DNA of 64,000 nucleotides, taken from the NCBI RefSeq assembly GCF_021432385.1, contig NZ_JAEACT010000002.1, forward strand, positions 1,197,501 through 1,261,500. Direction: 5' to 3'. Shown here one piece after another: positions 1 to 8,595 of this stretch (the stretch's first letter is position 1; each line of letters begins with the position of its first letter). The translations under genes were made by a program, and so were the position numbers. Under the pieces are notes generated by a model. It was not told the origin of the DNA, made no database searches, and saw only the letters and a list, made by a program, of their open reading frames with translations. Origin of the DNA: Clostridium hydrogenum. Lineage in GTDB: Bacteria > Bacillota > Clostridia > Clostridiales > Clostridiaceae.

Positions 1-1
1 T

Positions 2-751
2 TTTAAACCAGCTGGTTATGAGGTTTCCTTTGAAAATGGGGGTAACTATCCACCTATTGAGGTTCAGCTTGAAGAGGGAAGAAAGGTAGTTTTAACTGGA
101 AGAATTGATAGAATTGATATGATGGAGAAAGATGGTGAAACTTATATAAGGATAATAGATTATAAGTCTGGAAATAAGATATTTAAGTTATCAGATGTAT
201 ACTATGGTCTTGAAGTTCAACTTCTTTTGTATCTAGATGCTATTTTAGAAAATGAGGGTGAAAGTATATACCCAGCTGGAATACTTTACTTAAAAATGGA
301 TGATCCAATGATAAAAAATAAAAAAAATTTAACTGATGATGAAATAAGGGAAGAAATACTTAAAAGTTTTAAAATGAAAGGATTACTTTTATCTGATCCA
401 GAGGTAATAAAAGAAATGGATAAAGAGATGGAAGGAAATTCTGTAATAATACCAGCTAGAATAAACAAGGATGGAAGTCTTGGAAAATCCTCAGCAATAG
501 ATAAGGAGCAGTTTAAATTACTTACAGGGCACGTTAGAAATATTATAATGAAAAACTGTGAAAAAATGATAGATGGAGATATAAGAATAAATCCATATAA
601 GAAAAAAGAAGAAACTCCTTGCGAATATTGCGTGTATTCCTCTGTATGCCGCTTTGATATGAATTTTGAGGATAATTCCTATAGATATATAGAGGATAAA
701 GAAGATGAAGAAGTGTGGAAATTGATTAAAAGTGAAGAAGGTGATAAGTAA
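2..751 (+). CDS. addB: AddB, helicase-exonuclease subunit B (3' part only)
   Basis: C-terminal ~249 residues of the AddB subunit of the AddAB (RexAB) helicase-nuclease, which processes double-strand breaks for RecA-dependent repair. The frame is open from base 2, so the gene starts upstream of the window. Visible are the RecB-like nuclease motif (GRIDRID, then IIDYKSG with the catalytic Asp and Lys) and near the end CEYCVYSSVC, three of the four cysteines of the AddB 4Fe-4S cluster; the first cysteine would lie upstream. The TAA stop overlaps the addA ATG by one base, so the two are translationally coupled. Family assignment is firm; only the upstream extent is unknown. Confidence 0.93.
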   Translation, partial: FKPAGYEVSFENGGNYPPIEVQLEEGRKVVLTGRIDRIDMMEKDGETYIRIIDYKSGNKIFKLSDVYYGLEVQLLLYLDAILENEGESIYPAGILYLKMDDPMIKNKKNLTDDEIREEILKSFKMKGLLLSDPEVIKEMDKEMEGNSVIIPARINKDGSLGKSSAIDKEQFKLLTGHVRNIIMKNCEKMIDGDIRINPYKKKEETPCEYCVYSSVCRFDMNFEDNSYRYIEDKEDEEVWKLIKSEEGDK

Positions 752-3700
752 TGAGTAATAAATGGACGGAAGAGCAGCTTGAAGCCATAAATTCTAGAGG
801 TTCCAATTTACTTGTAGCAGCAGCAGCTGGTGCGGGTAAAACAGCAGTACTTGTTGAAAGGATAATAAAAATTATAACAAATGAAGAAAGCCCAGTAGAT
901 ATAGATAAGCTTTTAGTTGTTACCTTTACCAATGCAGCAGCTTCAGAGATGCGAGAGAGAATAGGTAAGGCAGTGGCAGAGAAACTTTATAAAAATCCTA
1001 ATTCTAAAATAATACAAAGGCAGCTTTCACTTTTAAGTAAATCTAAAATAACCACAATACATTCATTTTGTCTTGATACTATAAAAAGTAACTTTCATTG
1101 CATTGATATAGATCCTGATTTTAGAGTTGGAGATGAAACGGAAACACTTCTTTTAAAAAATGAAACTTTAAATGATCTTTTTGAAGAAAAATATTTAAAA
1201 GCGCAATATAGCATGGAAAATAATAAAAATAATGAAACTATAGATTTTTTAAAGCTTGTAGATGGTTATTGCAGTAATAAAAATGATTCTGCATTATTTG
1301 ATATGGTCATGAATTTGTATAATTTTGCAATGAGTAATCCATGGCCTTGTGAATGGATTAATACTATGGTAGATAAATTTAATGTAGCTGATACTTTTGA
1401 ATTTGGAGCTTCTCCATGGGCAAAGATTTTATTAGATAACATAAAAATAGAACTTTCTGGAATGAAAAATTCTATGACAAGGGCATTAAACATAATTGAA
1501 AATTGCAGTTCCCTTGAAAGTTACAGCGAAAATTTTAAATTAGATATTAATATGATAGATGATTTGATGCTTGCTAGCAGTTCTTTCGAGAGTTTTTATG
1601 AAAGTTTAAAATCAGTGGAATTTAAAACTTTAAAACGATGCGGAAAGGATGCACCAAAAGAAAAACAAAAAATTGTAAAGGATATAAGAGATGATGTAAA
1701 AAAGCATTTAACTGATATTAAAAATAATATTTTATCAGAAGATAAAGAAACCTTAAAAGAAGAAATAAAAACTTTATATCCTTTAATGAAAGCTTTAGGA
1801 GATACTGTAATAGAATTTAATAAGCGTTACAGTGAAAATAAAAGGAAAAAGAATATAATTGATTTTAATGATTTTGAGCATATGTGCCTAGAAATTCTTA
1901 CAGATAGGGATGAAGATGGGCAAATAATTCCTTCAAAGATTGCTCTCCAGATAAGGGATAAATATGATGAAATACTAGTGGACGAATATCAAGACAGTAA
2001 TATGGTGCAGGAAGTAATTTTAGGAGCGATATCTAGAAAAAATCTTGATAATCCTAACCTTTTTATGGTTGGTGATGTAAAGCAAAGTATATATAGATTT
2101 AGGCAGGCAAATCCAAAGCTTTTTTTAGAAAAGTATAATACTTATAGTATAGAAAAGGCTGCAAAAAATAGAAAAATACTTTTATACAAGAATTTTAGAA
2201 GTAGAAAAGAAGTACTTGATGGTGTTAATTTTATATTCAAGCAAATAATGTCGGAAAATATTGGAGAACTTGATTACAATGAAACTGAATTTTTAAACCC
2301 TGGTGCAAAATATAAAGAGTTAGATTTAGAGAATGCTGAAAAGGGTGGAGAAATTGAATTACTTATAATTGAAAAAAATAAAAATAAAGAAGAGAATATA
2401 ACTGAGACAGAGAATGAAGAGGAAAATGTTTCAAATATAATGCTTGAAGCAAGGTTAGTTGCAAGAAAAATAATTGATTTAGTGAAGCCGGAAAGTAATT
2501 TTTGTGTTATTGATAAGGAATCCGGAGAATACAGAAAAGCAGAATTTAAGGATATAGTTATACTGTTAAGGTCTACTAAAAGTTTTGCACCTGTATTTTC
2601 AGAGGAATTAAAAAATCTTGGAATACCAGTATTTGCGGATACAAATTCCGGATACTTTGAAAGTCCAGAAATAAAAACAGTTTTATCGCTTTTGCAAATA
2701 ATCGATAATCCAATTCAAGATATTGCTTTTGTAGCAGTTTTAAAATCACCTATAGGCGGATTTTCTGTAGAAGAACTCATTGATATTAAAGTGTTAAAGG
2801 GAGATTCCTTTTATGAAAAATTCCTTGAAGCTGTAAAAGGCGATAATGAAGAAATAGAAGGAAATTTGATTATTAAAATAACTGAGTTTATGAATAAGCT
2901 AAACACCTGGAGAGGTGAAGCCCTGTATATGCCAATAGATGAGTTCATATGGCACTTATATACAGTGACTGGGTATTATGGGTATGTTGGAGCTGTAAAG
3001 GCTGGAGCACAAAGACAGGCAAATTTAAGAATGCTTTTTCAAAGGGCAAAGGCATATAATGAAACTAGCTATAAGGGACTATTTAATTTTATAAATTTTA
3101 TAAATAAAATAAAGGTAAGCAGTGGAGACATGGGAAGTGCTAAAGTTCTTTCTGAAAATGAAAATGTAGTTAGAATTATGAGCATACATAAAAGTAAAGG
3201 GTTAGAGTTTCCAATAGTTATTGCAGCTGGCTGTGGTAAAAAGTTTAATTTATTAGATATTAATAAAAATATTCTTTTCCATAATGAATTAGGATTTGGA
3301 CCAGATTATGTAAATAGTGAAAAAAGAATTTCATACCCTACGCTCATAAAAGAAGCTTTAAAAAATAAAATAAAAGTAGAAACGCTTTCGGAAGAGATGA
3401 GAATACTGTATGTTGCATTTACGAGAGCAAGAGAAAAGCTAATAATAACTGGAGCAGTAGATAATATAGAAAAAGCAGTTTCAAAATGGTCAGCAGATTT
3501 GGAAAGTAAAAATGAAAAAATTTCCGGAGCGGCTATTTTAAAGGGAAATAGCTATTTAGATTGGATTTGTTCTGCTGTAATACGCCATAAAACTGCAGAA
3601 AAACTTAGAGATTTGCTAGAGGTTAAACCTGATACTAGTAATTTAATTTCTGATGAATCTATTTGGAAAATATGCTTTATAAAAAGAGAAGATATCTTAA

Positions 3701-4515
3701 AAGAAAGCAAAAATGATATCAGTGAAAAAGAGGATAAAAAAGTAGAGGAATTTTATTCTTATCTTAAAAGTATTAAAGAATCACCTTCTGAAAGTAATTT
3801 CTTTAACGAAATAGAGAGAAGACTTAATTATAAATATGCTTATGAAAAGTCATCAAAACTTCCAGCCCTATTATCTGTTACGGAATTAAAGAGAAGATTT
3901 ATAGAGGATAATGAAGAAAGCACAAGAGTGTTTGTGCCAGCACTTGTAAAAAAACCATTGTTTTTAGAAAACATAAAAGGTTTGACGCCTTCGGAAAAAG
4001 GTACTGCACTTCATTCAGTTATGCAGCATTTAAAGTTTTCAGCTAGTATTTTGGAAATGAATAAAGATAATATACAAAAACAAATTGATGAAATGGTTAT
4101 AAGTGAAATCTTAACGGATAAGCAGGCTGAAAGTGTAGATATAAATAAAATAATGAAATTTTTTGATAGCAGCATAGCAAAACGAATGCTTGCTTCAAAG
4201 AAAATATATAGAGAATTTCCATTTCAAATGAAAGTTAAAAGTACAGATATATATGAAAATTTAATTGAAGACAAATATGAAGCAGAAAATATAATAATTC
4301 AAGGTATAGTAGATTTATATTTTGAAGAAGAAGACGGAATAGTACTTTTAGATTATAAAACAGATTATGTTACGGAAGAAAATATAGAGAGTATACGTGA
4401 AAGATATAAAGCTCAAATTAATTATTACTCAAAAGCACTTGAAAAAGTGACGGAACTAAAGGTAAAGGAAAAATATTTGTATTTATTTAGTATAGGAAAA
4501 TTGGTAAAAATGTGA
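751..4515 (+). CDS. addA: AddA, ATP-dependent helicase/nuclease subunit A
   Basis: 1254-residue UvrD/Rep-type helicase with a C-terminal RecB-family nuclease, partner of AddB in double-strand-break resection. The Q motif (Gln9) and Walker A AAAGAGKT (residues 24-31) are at the N-terminus. The DEYQD Walker B motif, IHKSKGLEF (motif V region) and YVAFTRAREKL (motif VI) follow in order. The end carries the nuclease motif GIVDLYFEEEDG...LLDYKTD. Length is normal for the family (about 1200-1250). The start ATG overlaps the addB stop by one base, with GAAGAAGGTGA as ribosome binding site inside addB. The next gene begins only 41 bp downstream. Confidence 0.97.
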   Translation: MSNKWTEEQLEAINSRGSNLLVAAAAGAGKTAVLVERIIKIITNEESPVDIDKLLVVTFTNAAASEMRERIGKAVAEKLYKNPNSKIIQRQLSLLSKSKITTIHSFCLDTIKSNFHCIDIDPDFRVGDETETLLLKNETLNDLFEEKYLKAQYSMENNKNNETIDFLKLVDGYCSNKNDSALFDMVMNLYNFAMSNPWPCEWINTMVDKFNVADTFEFGASPWAKILLDNIKIELSGMKNSMTRALNIIENCSSLESYSENFKLDINMIDDLMLASSSFESFYESLKSVEFKTLKRCGKDAPKEKQKIVKDIRDDVKKHLTDIKNNILSEDKETLKEEIKTLYPLMKALGDTVIEFNKRYSENKRKKNIIDFNDFEHMCLEILTDRDEDGQIIPSKIALQIRDKYDEILVDEYQDSNMVQEVILGAISRKNLDNPNLFMVGDVKQSIYRFRQANPKLFLEKYNTYSIEKAAKNRKILLYKNFRSRKEVLDGVNFIFKQIMSENIGELDYNETEFLNPGAKYKELDLENAEKGGEIELLIIEKNKNKEENITETENEEENVSNIMLEARLVARKIIDLVKPESNFCVIDKESGEYRKAEFKDIVILLRSTKSFAPVFSEELKNLGIPVFADTNSGYFESPEIKTVLSLLQIIDNPIQDIAFVAVLKSPIGGFSVEELIDIKVLKGDSFYEKFLEAVKGDNEEIEGNLIIKITEFMNKLNTWRGEALYMPIDEFIWHLYTVTGYYGYVGAVKAGAQRQANLRMLFQRAKAYNETSYKGLFNFINFINKIKVSSGDMGSAKVLSENENVVRIMSIHKSKGLEFPIVIAAGCGKKFNLLDINKNILFHNELGFGPDYVNSEKRISYPTLIKEALKNKIKVETLSEEMRILYVAFTRAREKLIITGAVDNIEKAVSKWSADLESKNEKISGAAILKGNSYLDWICSAVIRHKTAEKLRDLLEVKPDTSNLISDESIWKICFIKREDILKESKNDISEKEDKKVEEFYSYLKSIKESPSESNFFNEIERRLNYKYAYEKSSKLPALLSVTELKRRFIEDNEESTRVFVPALVKKPLFLENIKGLTPSEKGTALHSVMQHLKFSASILEMNKDNIQKQIDEMVISEILTDKQAESVDINKIMKFFDSSIAKRMLASKKIYREFPFQMKVKSTDIYENLIEDKYEAENIIIQGIVDLYFEEEDGIVLLDYKTDYVTEENIESIRERYKAQINYYSKALEKVTELKVKEKYLYLFSIGKLVKM

Positions 4516-4556
4516 GTTTCAGTGTTATAATATATAATTGAACGGAGGGGATTTTT

Positions 4557-5516
4557 TTGGAGACAAAAACAATTAGTGAATTTAGATCGGGAAATAGAAT
4601 AGAAGGCTTTTTCATAATAAAGTCAGTTGAATGTAGAGTTTCATCAAATAATAAAAGGTTTTTAGATTTGACGTTAGGAGACAAAACAGGAGATATTAAC
4701 AGTAAAGTATGGGATGTTTCAGAGGAAGATGAAAATAAATATAAGCAAAATTCTTTGATAAAAGTAAGAGCAGCTGTAATAGAGTGGCAAAATAATCTCC
4801 AACTTAAAATAGATAAAATAAGAGAAGCAGTACCAGAAGATAATGTAAAAATTGAAGATTTTGTACCATCTGCACCATATCCAGCAGAGGAAATGTATAA
4901 TCTTGTTTTTGAATATATAGATAAAATTAAAAATGAAGATATAAAAAATATTGTACTTGAAGTTCTTGATGATGCAGGTGATAAAATAATGTATTGGCCA
5001 GCAGCTAAAAAAAATCACCATGCGTTAAGATCTGGACTTTTATATCATACAACTACAATGCTTAGAGCGGGTGAAAAGGTAAGTGAAATTTATACTACAT
5101 TAAATACTGATTTAATATATGCAGGGGTAATACTTCATGATATGGCAAAGCTTGAGGAGATGTTATCTTCAGAATTAGGAATTGTAACTGATTATAGTGT
5201 AGAAGGGCAGCTTATTGGTCACATTGTCTTAGGCGTGGAGAAAATAAGAAAAGCAGCACAAAAAGTTAATGCAGATCCAGAAATATCTATGATATTAGAA
5301 CATATGATTTTATCACACCACTATGAAGCTGAATATGGAAGCCCTAAAAAGCCTATGTTTCCAGAAGCGGAAGTACTTCATCATCTTGATGATATGGATG
5401 CGGCTTTATTTGACATGAGAAAAGCACTAGAAGGTATTGAACCAGGAACTATGTCAGATGCTGTGTGGTCACTTGATAAGAGAAGAATATATAAATTTAA
5501 GTTTGACAAAAAATAA
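4557..5516 (+). CDS. yhaM: YhaM-type 3'-5' exoribonuclease (OB-fold + HD domain)
   Basis: 319 residues, close to Bacillus YhaM (about 314). An N-terminal OB-fold nucleic-acid-binding domain (about 10-95, with LTLGDKTGDI and VRAAVIEWQNNLQL) is followed by an HD phosphohydrolase domain: HHALRSGLLYHT and later ILHDMAKLEE give the His and His-Asp metal ligands. YhaM enzymes trim RNA and single-stranded DNA 3' ends. The start is a TTG, chosen because AACGGAGGGG ends 6 bases upstream and no nearer ATG exists. It follows addA closely and could be cotranscribed. The TAA stop lies inside the tip of a perfect 17-bp inverted repeat (see 5509-5862). Confidence 0.88.
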   Translation: METKTISEFRSGNRIEGFFIIKSVECRVSSNNKRFLDLTLGDKTGDINSKVWDVSEEDENKYKQNSLIKVRAAVIEWQNNLQLKIDKIREAVPEDNVKIEDFVPSAPYPAEEMYNLVFEYIDKIKNEDIKNIVLEVLDDAGDKIMYWPAAKKNHHALRSGLLYHTTTMLRAGEKVSEIYTTLNTDLIYAGVILHDMAKLEEMLSSELGIVTDYSVEGQLIGHIVLGVEKIRKAAQKVNADPEISMILEHMILSHHYEAEYGSPKKPMFPEAEVLHHLDDMDAALFDMRKALEGIEPGTMSDAVWSLDKRRIYKFKFDKK

Positions 5517-5862
5517 GTAAGTGTATCGCAGTATATTAGGCATCTTAAAAAAAATAACAAGTCCAAATTGAGAGATAATTTTGTGTAATACAAGGAACTA
5601 TAACACGTTAATACTGGTTGTCTTAGCGTGTTATGGTGACGAAGGATTACGCGAAACTAGCCGAAAGTTGGAATTGTTATTTTCTTTAAGATGCTTTAAA
5701 CAAAATTAATAAATCTAAGCTGAAAAACTTTAAAAGCCTAAGAAGTTTCAATAACTCGCAAAAAAAGCTCAGACAATTGAAACATCTAAGGCTTTTAAAG
5801 TTTTTTACCTAAGATTTATAAAATTTTATTTAAATTATCCTACAATACACTTACTTATTTTT
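5509..5862. repeat. Large nested palindrome A (354 bp) after yhaM
   Basis: Outer arms 5509-5525 and 5846-5862 are a perfect 17-bp inverted repeat (AAAAATAAGTAAGTGTA). They enclose two further hairpins: 5540-5694 (27-bp arms, 25 paired) and about 5702-5829. The second has the loop words AATAACTCGCA and GCTCAGACAATT, which recur in reverse orientation in palindrome B. The left tip contains the yhaM stop codon. It occupies most of the 5517-6253 gap, where I see no protein gene. A mobile, MITE-like origin is inference. Confidence 0.8.
5540..5694 (+). ncRNA. Candidate structured RNA with possible pseudoknot
   Basis: Four helices can be drawn. P1 pairs 5540-5566 with 5668-5694 (25 of 27). P2 pairs GUGUAAU 5583-5589 with AUUACGC 5646-5652 (one G-U). 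P3 pairs AUAACACG 5600-5607 with CGUGUUAU 5627-5634. The P3 loop word CUGGUU (5614-5619) can pair with AACUAG (5655-5660), giving a pseudoknot. I do not recognise an RNA family. It may be an independent RNA or only part of the surrounding repeat. Strand is assumed from yhaM transcription; helices form on either strand. Confidence 0.4.
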
Positions 5863-5958
5863 ACACATGGTTTAAGGAAAAAATTTTAGTGCCTACGTAA
5901 TTTTAGTAAAGCACAGAAACAACAATTGCTTTAAATGAAAAAATAATTATATATTGTG

Positions 5959-6260
5959 AAATAAAGATGTAGTGGATTAATCAAAGAACCTTTGGCAGGT
6001 GTAGGAAAAAAATGATGTTAGGGAATAGTGGTGAAAAAATTTCTAAAATAAAATTGTATAAAACTTAGTGGAAAATTTTTTAAAGCTTTAGAGCTTTAGA
6101 TTGTCTGAGCTAATCTTTGCGAGTTATCGAAAGCTCTTAAGCTTTAAAAAATTTGCCGCTTAGTTTTATTAATTTTATTTAGGATTTTGAGCCGCTATTC
6201 ACTAACATCATTTTTCTACATCTGCCAAAGGTTCTTTGATTTTGCACTACACTTTATTTT
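5959..6260. repeat. Large palindrome B (302 bp)
   Basis: One near-continuous inverted repeat: left arm about 5959-6103, right arm about 6113-6260. The tips are AAATAAAGATGTAGTG and CACTACACTTTATTT. Subarms such as CAAAGAACCTTTGGCAG pair with CTGCCAAAGGTTCTTTG. The central loop ATTGTCTGAGCT...TTTGCGAGTTAT matches, in reverse orientation, the loop of the second hairpin in palindrome A, while the stem sequences differ. The right tip covers the stop codon of the minus-strand aminotransferase ending at 6254. It could act as a bidirectional terminator. Confidence 0.8.
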
Positions 6261-7375
6261 GCAAAGAATTCTAATATTTTGTCGCATACAAATTCTGCTT
6301 CATCAGTTGTTAACTCAGGATAAATTGGAAGGGCAAGTATTTCCTTTGAAACTTTTTCAGCAACTGGGAAATCTCCTTCTTTGTATCCAAGGTATTCAAA
6401 ACATTTTTGAACATGAAGAGGCATTGGATAATAAACACTTGTTCCAATTTCATTTTTCTTAAGGAATTCTACAAGTTCATCTCTTCTGTCTGTTAATATA
6501 TTAAATACATAATAAACAGGTGACTGATTTCCTTTAATTTTAGGGAAACGTATATGTTCACAATTAGAAAGTCTTTCTTCATATATACTTGCAATTTTAG
6601 CTCTTTTAGATATAGCATCTTTTATATATTTCATTTTTACAAGTAATATTGCTGCTTGAATAGAATCAAGTCTTGAATTATAACCAACATGATCATAATG
6701 ATATTTTTTTGAAGCTCCGTGAACTCTGAATTGTCTAGCAAGTTCTGCTAATCTATCATTATTAGTTACAATCATTCCGCCATCACCATAACAGCCAAGA
6801 GTTTTAGTTGGGAAGAAAGAAAATACTCCAAAATCACCTATTGTTCCTGAGTGCTTAAATGAATCGCCTTTTCCCTGCCATCTCATTCCAAAAGCTTCAG
6901 CAGCGTCTTCTAATACTCTTAAATCATGCTTGGTGGCAATATCCATTATTTTATCCATGTCAGCCATTTGACTGAAAAGATGAATAGGTAAAATACCAAC
7001 AGTATTCTTATTTATTTTTTCTTCAATTTGATTTGTATCTATACAGAAAGTTTCTGGATCTATATCAACAAATACAGGTTTTCCGCCGTGTCTAACTATG
7101 CAGGAAGTTGATGCAAGGAAGGTGAAAGGTGAAGTGATAACTTCTCTGCCATCTTTAAATCCAAGTATATCAGAGGTTAAAACTAAGGCATCTGTTCCAG
7201 AAGCAACACCTATAGCGTGTTTTGCACCTGTAAATTCTGCTATTTCTTTTTCTAAGGCTTTTACTTCAGCACCAAGTGTTGAAATACCATCTTTTAATGC
7301 TGCATGTATAGCGTCATCAAATTCTTTTTGTTTTTCTTCGTATTCTCTTTTTGATGTATAAAATCCTACTTTCAT
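6254..7375 (-). CDS. DegT/DnrJ/EryC1 family PLP aminotransferase
   Basis: 373-residue fold-type-I aminotransferase of the DegT/DnrJ/EryC1/StrS family, which transfers amino groups to keto-sugars of nucleotide-activated sugars. ASGTDAL (58-64) binds cofactor phosphate, EDAAEAFG (156-163) holds the ring-contacting Asp, and Lys191 in FFPTKTLGCYGDGG is the Schiff-base lysine. The start ATG has an AAGGAG-type site upstream (TTAAAGGAGTTTTATAAT on the coding strand). The stop lies within palindrome B. It is 20 bp downstream of a second DegT enzyme, presumably one operon. The sugar substrate cannot be read from sequence; the pair may make an amino sugar for a surface polysaccharide. Confidence 0.9.
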   Translation of the reverse strand: MKVGFYTSKREYEEKQKEFDDAIHAALKDGISTLGAEVKALEKEIAEFTGAKHAIGVASGTDALVLTSDILGFKDGREVITSPFTFLASTSCIVRHGGKPVFVDIDPETFCIDTNQIEEKINKNTVGILPIHLFSQMADMDKIMDIATKHDLRVLEDAAEAFGMRWQGKGDSFKHSGTIGDFGVFSFFPTKTLGCYGDGGMIVTNNDRLAELARQFRVHGASKKYHYDHVGYNSRLDSIQAAILLVKMKYIKDAISKRAKIASIYEERLSNCEHIRFPKIKGNQSPVYYVFNILTDRRDELVEFLKKNEIGTSVYYPMPLHVQKCFEYLGYKEGDFPVAEKVSKEILALPIYPELTTDEAEFVCDKILEFFAK

Positions 7376-7395
7376 ATTATAAAACTCCTTTAAAA

Positions 7396-8574
7396 TTATT
7401 TTACTTTTTCAACAGCTTTAATTACTTCGCTTATAATGAATTCTGCATTTTCAATTGAAAGTGTAGAATATAGAGGAAGAGTAATTTCGTTTTTGTATTG
7501 GTCATAAGTATTTGGATAATTAGAAATAGAGTATCCAATTGACTTATAATAAGTAAACATTGGGATAGGAGTATAGTGAACATTAGTAGGAACTCCTATT
7601 TCAGCAAGCATTTCTATTACCTTATTACGTTGATCTTCTGTAAAATCTTTAATTCTAAGTAAATATAAGTGATAAGAGGTTTCACATGTATCATCTTTTT
7701 TAAATGGTATGATTGCCCAAGGTTTGTTGCTTAATGCTTTATCATATAAGTCAACTAAAGCTGCTCTGTGCTTTAACATTTCTTCATAACGTGTAAGCTG
7801 TACAAGACCTATAGCAGCTTGCATGTCAGTCATATTGCATTTCATTCCATCAGTTAAGATATCATACTGCCAAGCACCAAGCTTAGTTTTTGCAAGGGCG
7901 TCTTTTGTTTGACCATTTAAAGAAGTATACTTAAATACCTTGTAAAGATCCTCAAAACCTTTGAAGTGGTTGTTATTAAAAGTTACTGCACCACCTTCAG
8001 CAGTAGTTAAATTTTTTACAGCATGAAAAGAGAATATATGAAAATCTGCTTGACTTCCAACTCTTCTTCCTTTATATTTTGCTCCAAAAGCATGAGCAGA
8101 GTCAGAAACTAAAACTATATCTTCTCTATTTATTTTCTTAAGTAAAGCTCTTATAGCATCATAATCTACTGGAAGACCAGCAATATCAACTGTAAGTATA
8201 GCTTTTGTTTTAATGGTTACAGCAGCTTCTAGTTTATCTATATCAATTAAAAAACTATCTTTTGCAACATCAACATATGTTGGCTTTATTCCTCTGTGGC
8301 ATATTATATTTGAAGTTGAAGCATAAGTATATGGTGTTGTTATAACTTCATCACCTGCTTTTATGTCTAAAACTTTTAAAACAAGTTCCATACCAGCAGT
8401 GTCGCTTGCAACAGCAACTGCTTTTTCAGTTTCACAGTATTCAGCTATCTTCTTTTCAAATTCTACAACTCTTGGACCAGATGTAATCCATCCTGATTTA
8501 AGAACTTCTACAACTTCAGCTATTTCCTTATCTGTTATATCTGGTGGTGAAAATGGAATATTATTATTTTTCAT
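7396..8574 (-). CDS. DegT/DnrJ/EryC1 family PLP aminotransferase (second)
   Basis: 392 residues, same family as its downstream neighbour but clearly divergent. ASDTAGMEL (57-65) is the phosphate-binding region, SDSAHAFG (158-165) carries the ring-contacting Asp, and Lys187 in FHAVKNLTTAEGG is the expected PLP lysine. The sequence resembles perosamine-synthase or ArnB-like sugar aminotransferases. Preceded by AAGGGAAGATAAAATTT (coding strand). Two such enzymes side by side usually serve one amino-sugar pathway, but no dehydratase, epimerase or glycosyltransferase lies beside them here, so the pathway is open. Confidence 0.9.
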   Translation of the reverse strand: MKNNNIPFSPPDITDKEIAEVVEVLKSGWITSGPRVVEFEKKIAEYCETEKAVAVASDTAGMELVLKVLDIKAGDEVITTPYTYASTSNIICHRGIKPTYVDVAKDSFLIDIDKLEAAVTIKTKAILTVDIAGLPVDYDAIRALLKKINREDIVLVSDSAHAFGAKYKGRRVGSQADFHIFSFHAVKNLTTAEGGAVTFNNNHFKGFEDLYKVFKYTSLNGQTKDALAKTKLGAWQYDILTDGMKCNMTDMQAAIGLVQLTRYEEMLKHRAALVDLYDKALSNKPWAIIPFKKDDTCETSYHLYLLRIKDFTEDQRNKVIEMLAEIGVPTNVHYTPIPMFTYYKSIGYSISNYPNTYDQYKNEITLPLYSTLSIENAEFIISEVIKAVEKVK

Positions 8575-8595
8575 AAATTTTATCTTCCCTTCAAA

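Noticed and set aside
6187..6462. Plus-strand frame of 91 codons starting in palindrome B
   Set aside because: It starts in the repeat arm and runs antisense through the aminotransferase C-terminus; no recognisable protein features.
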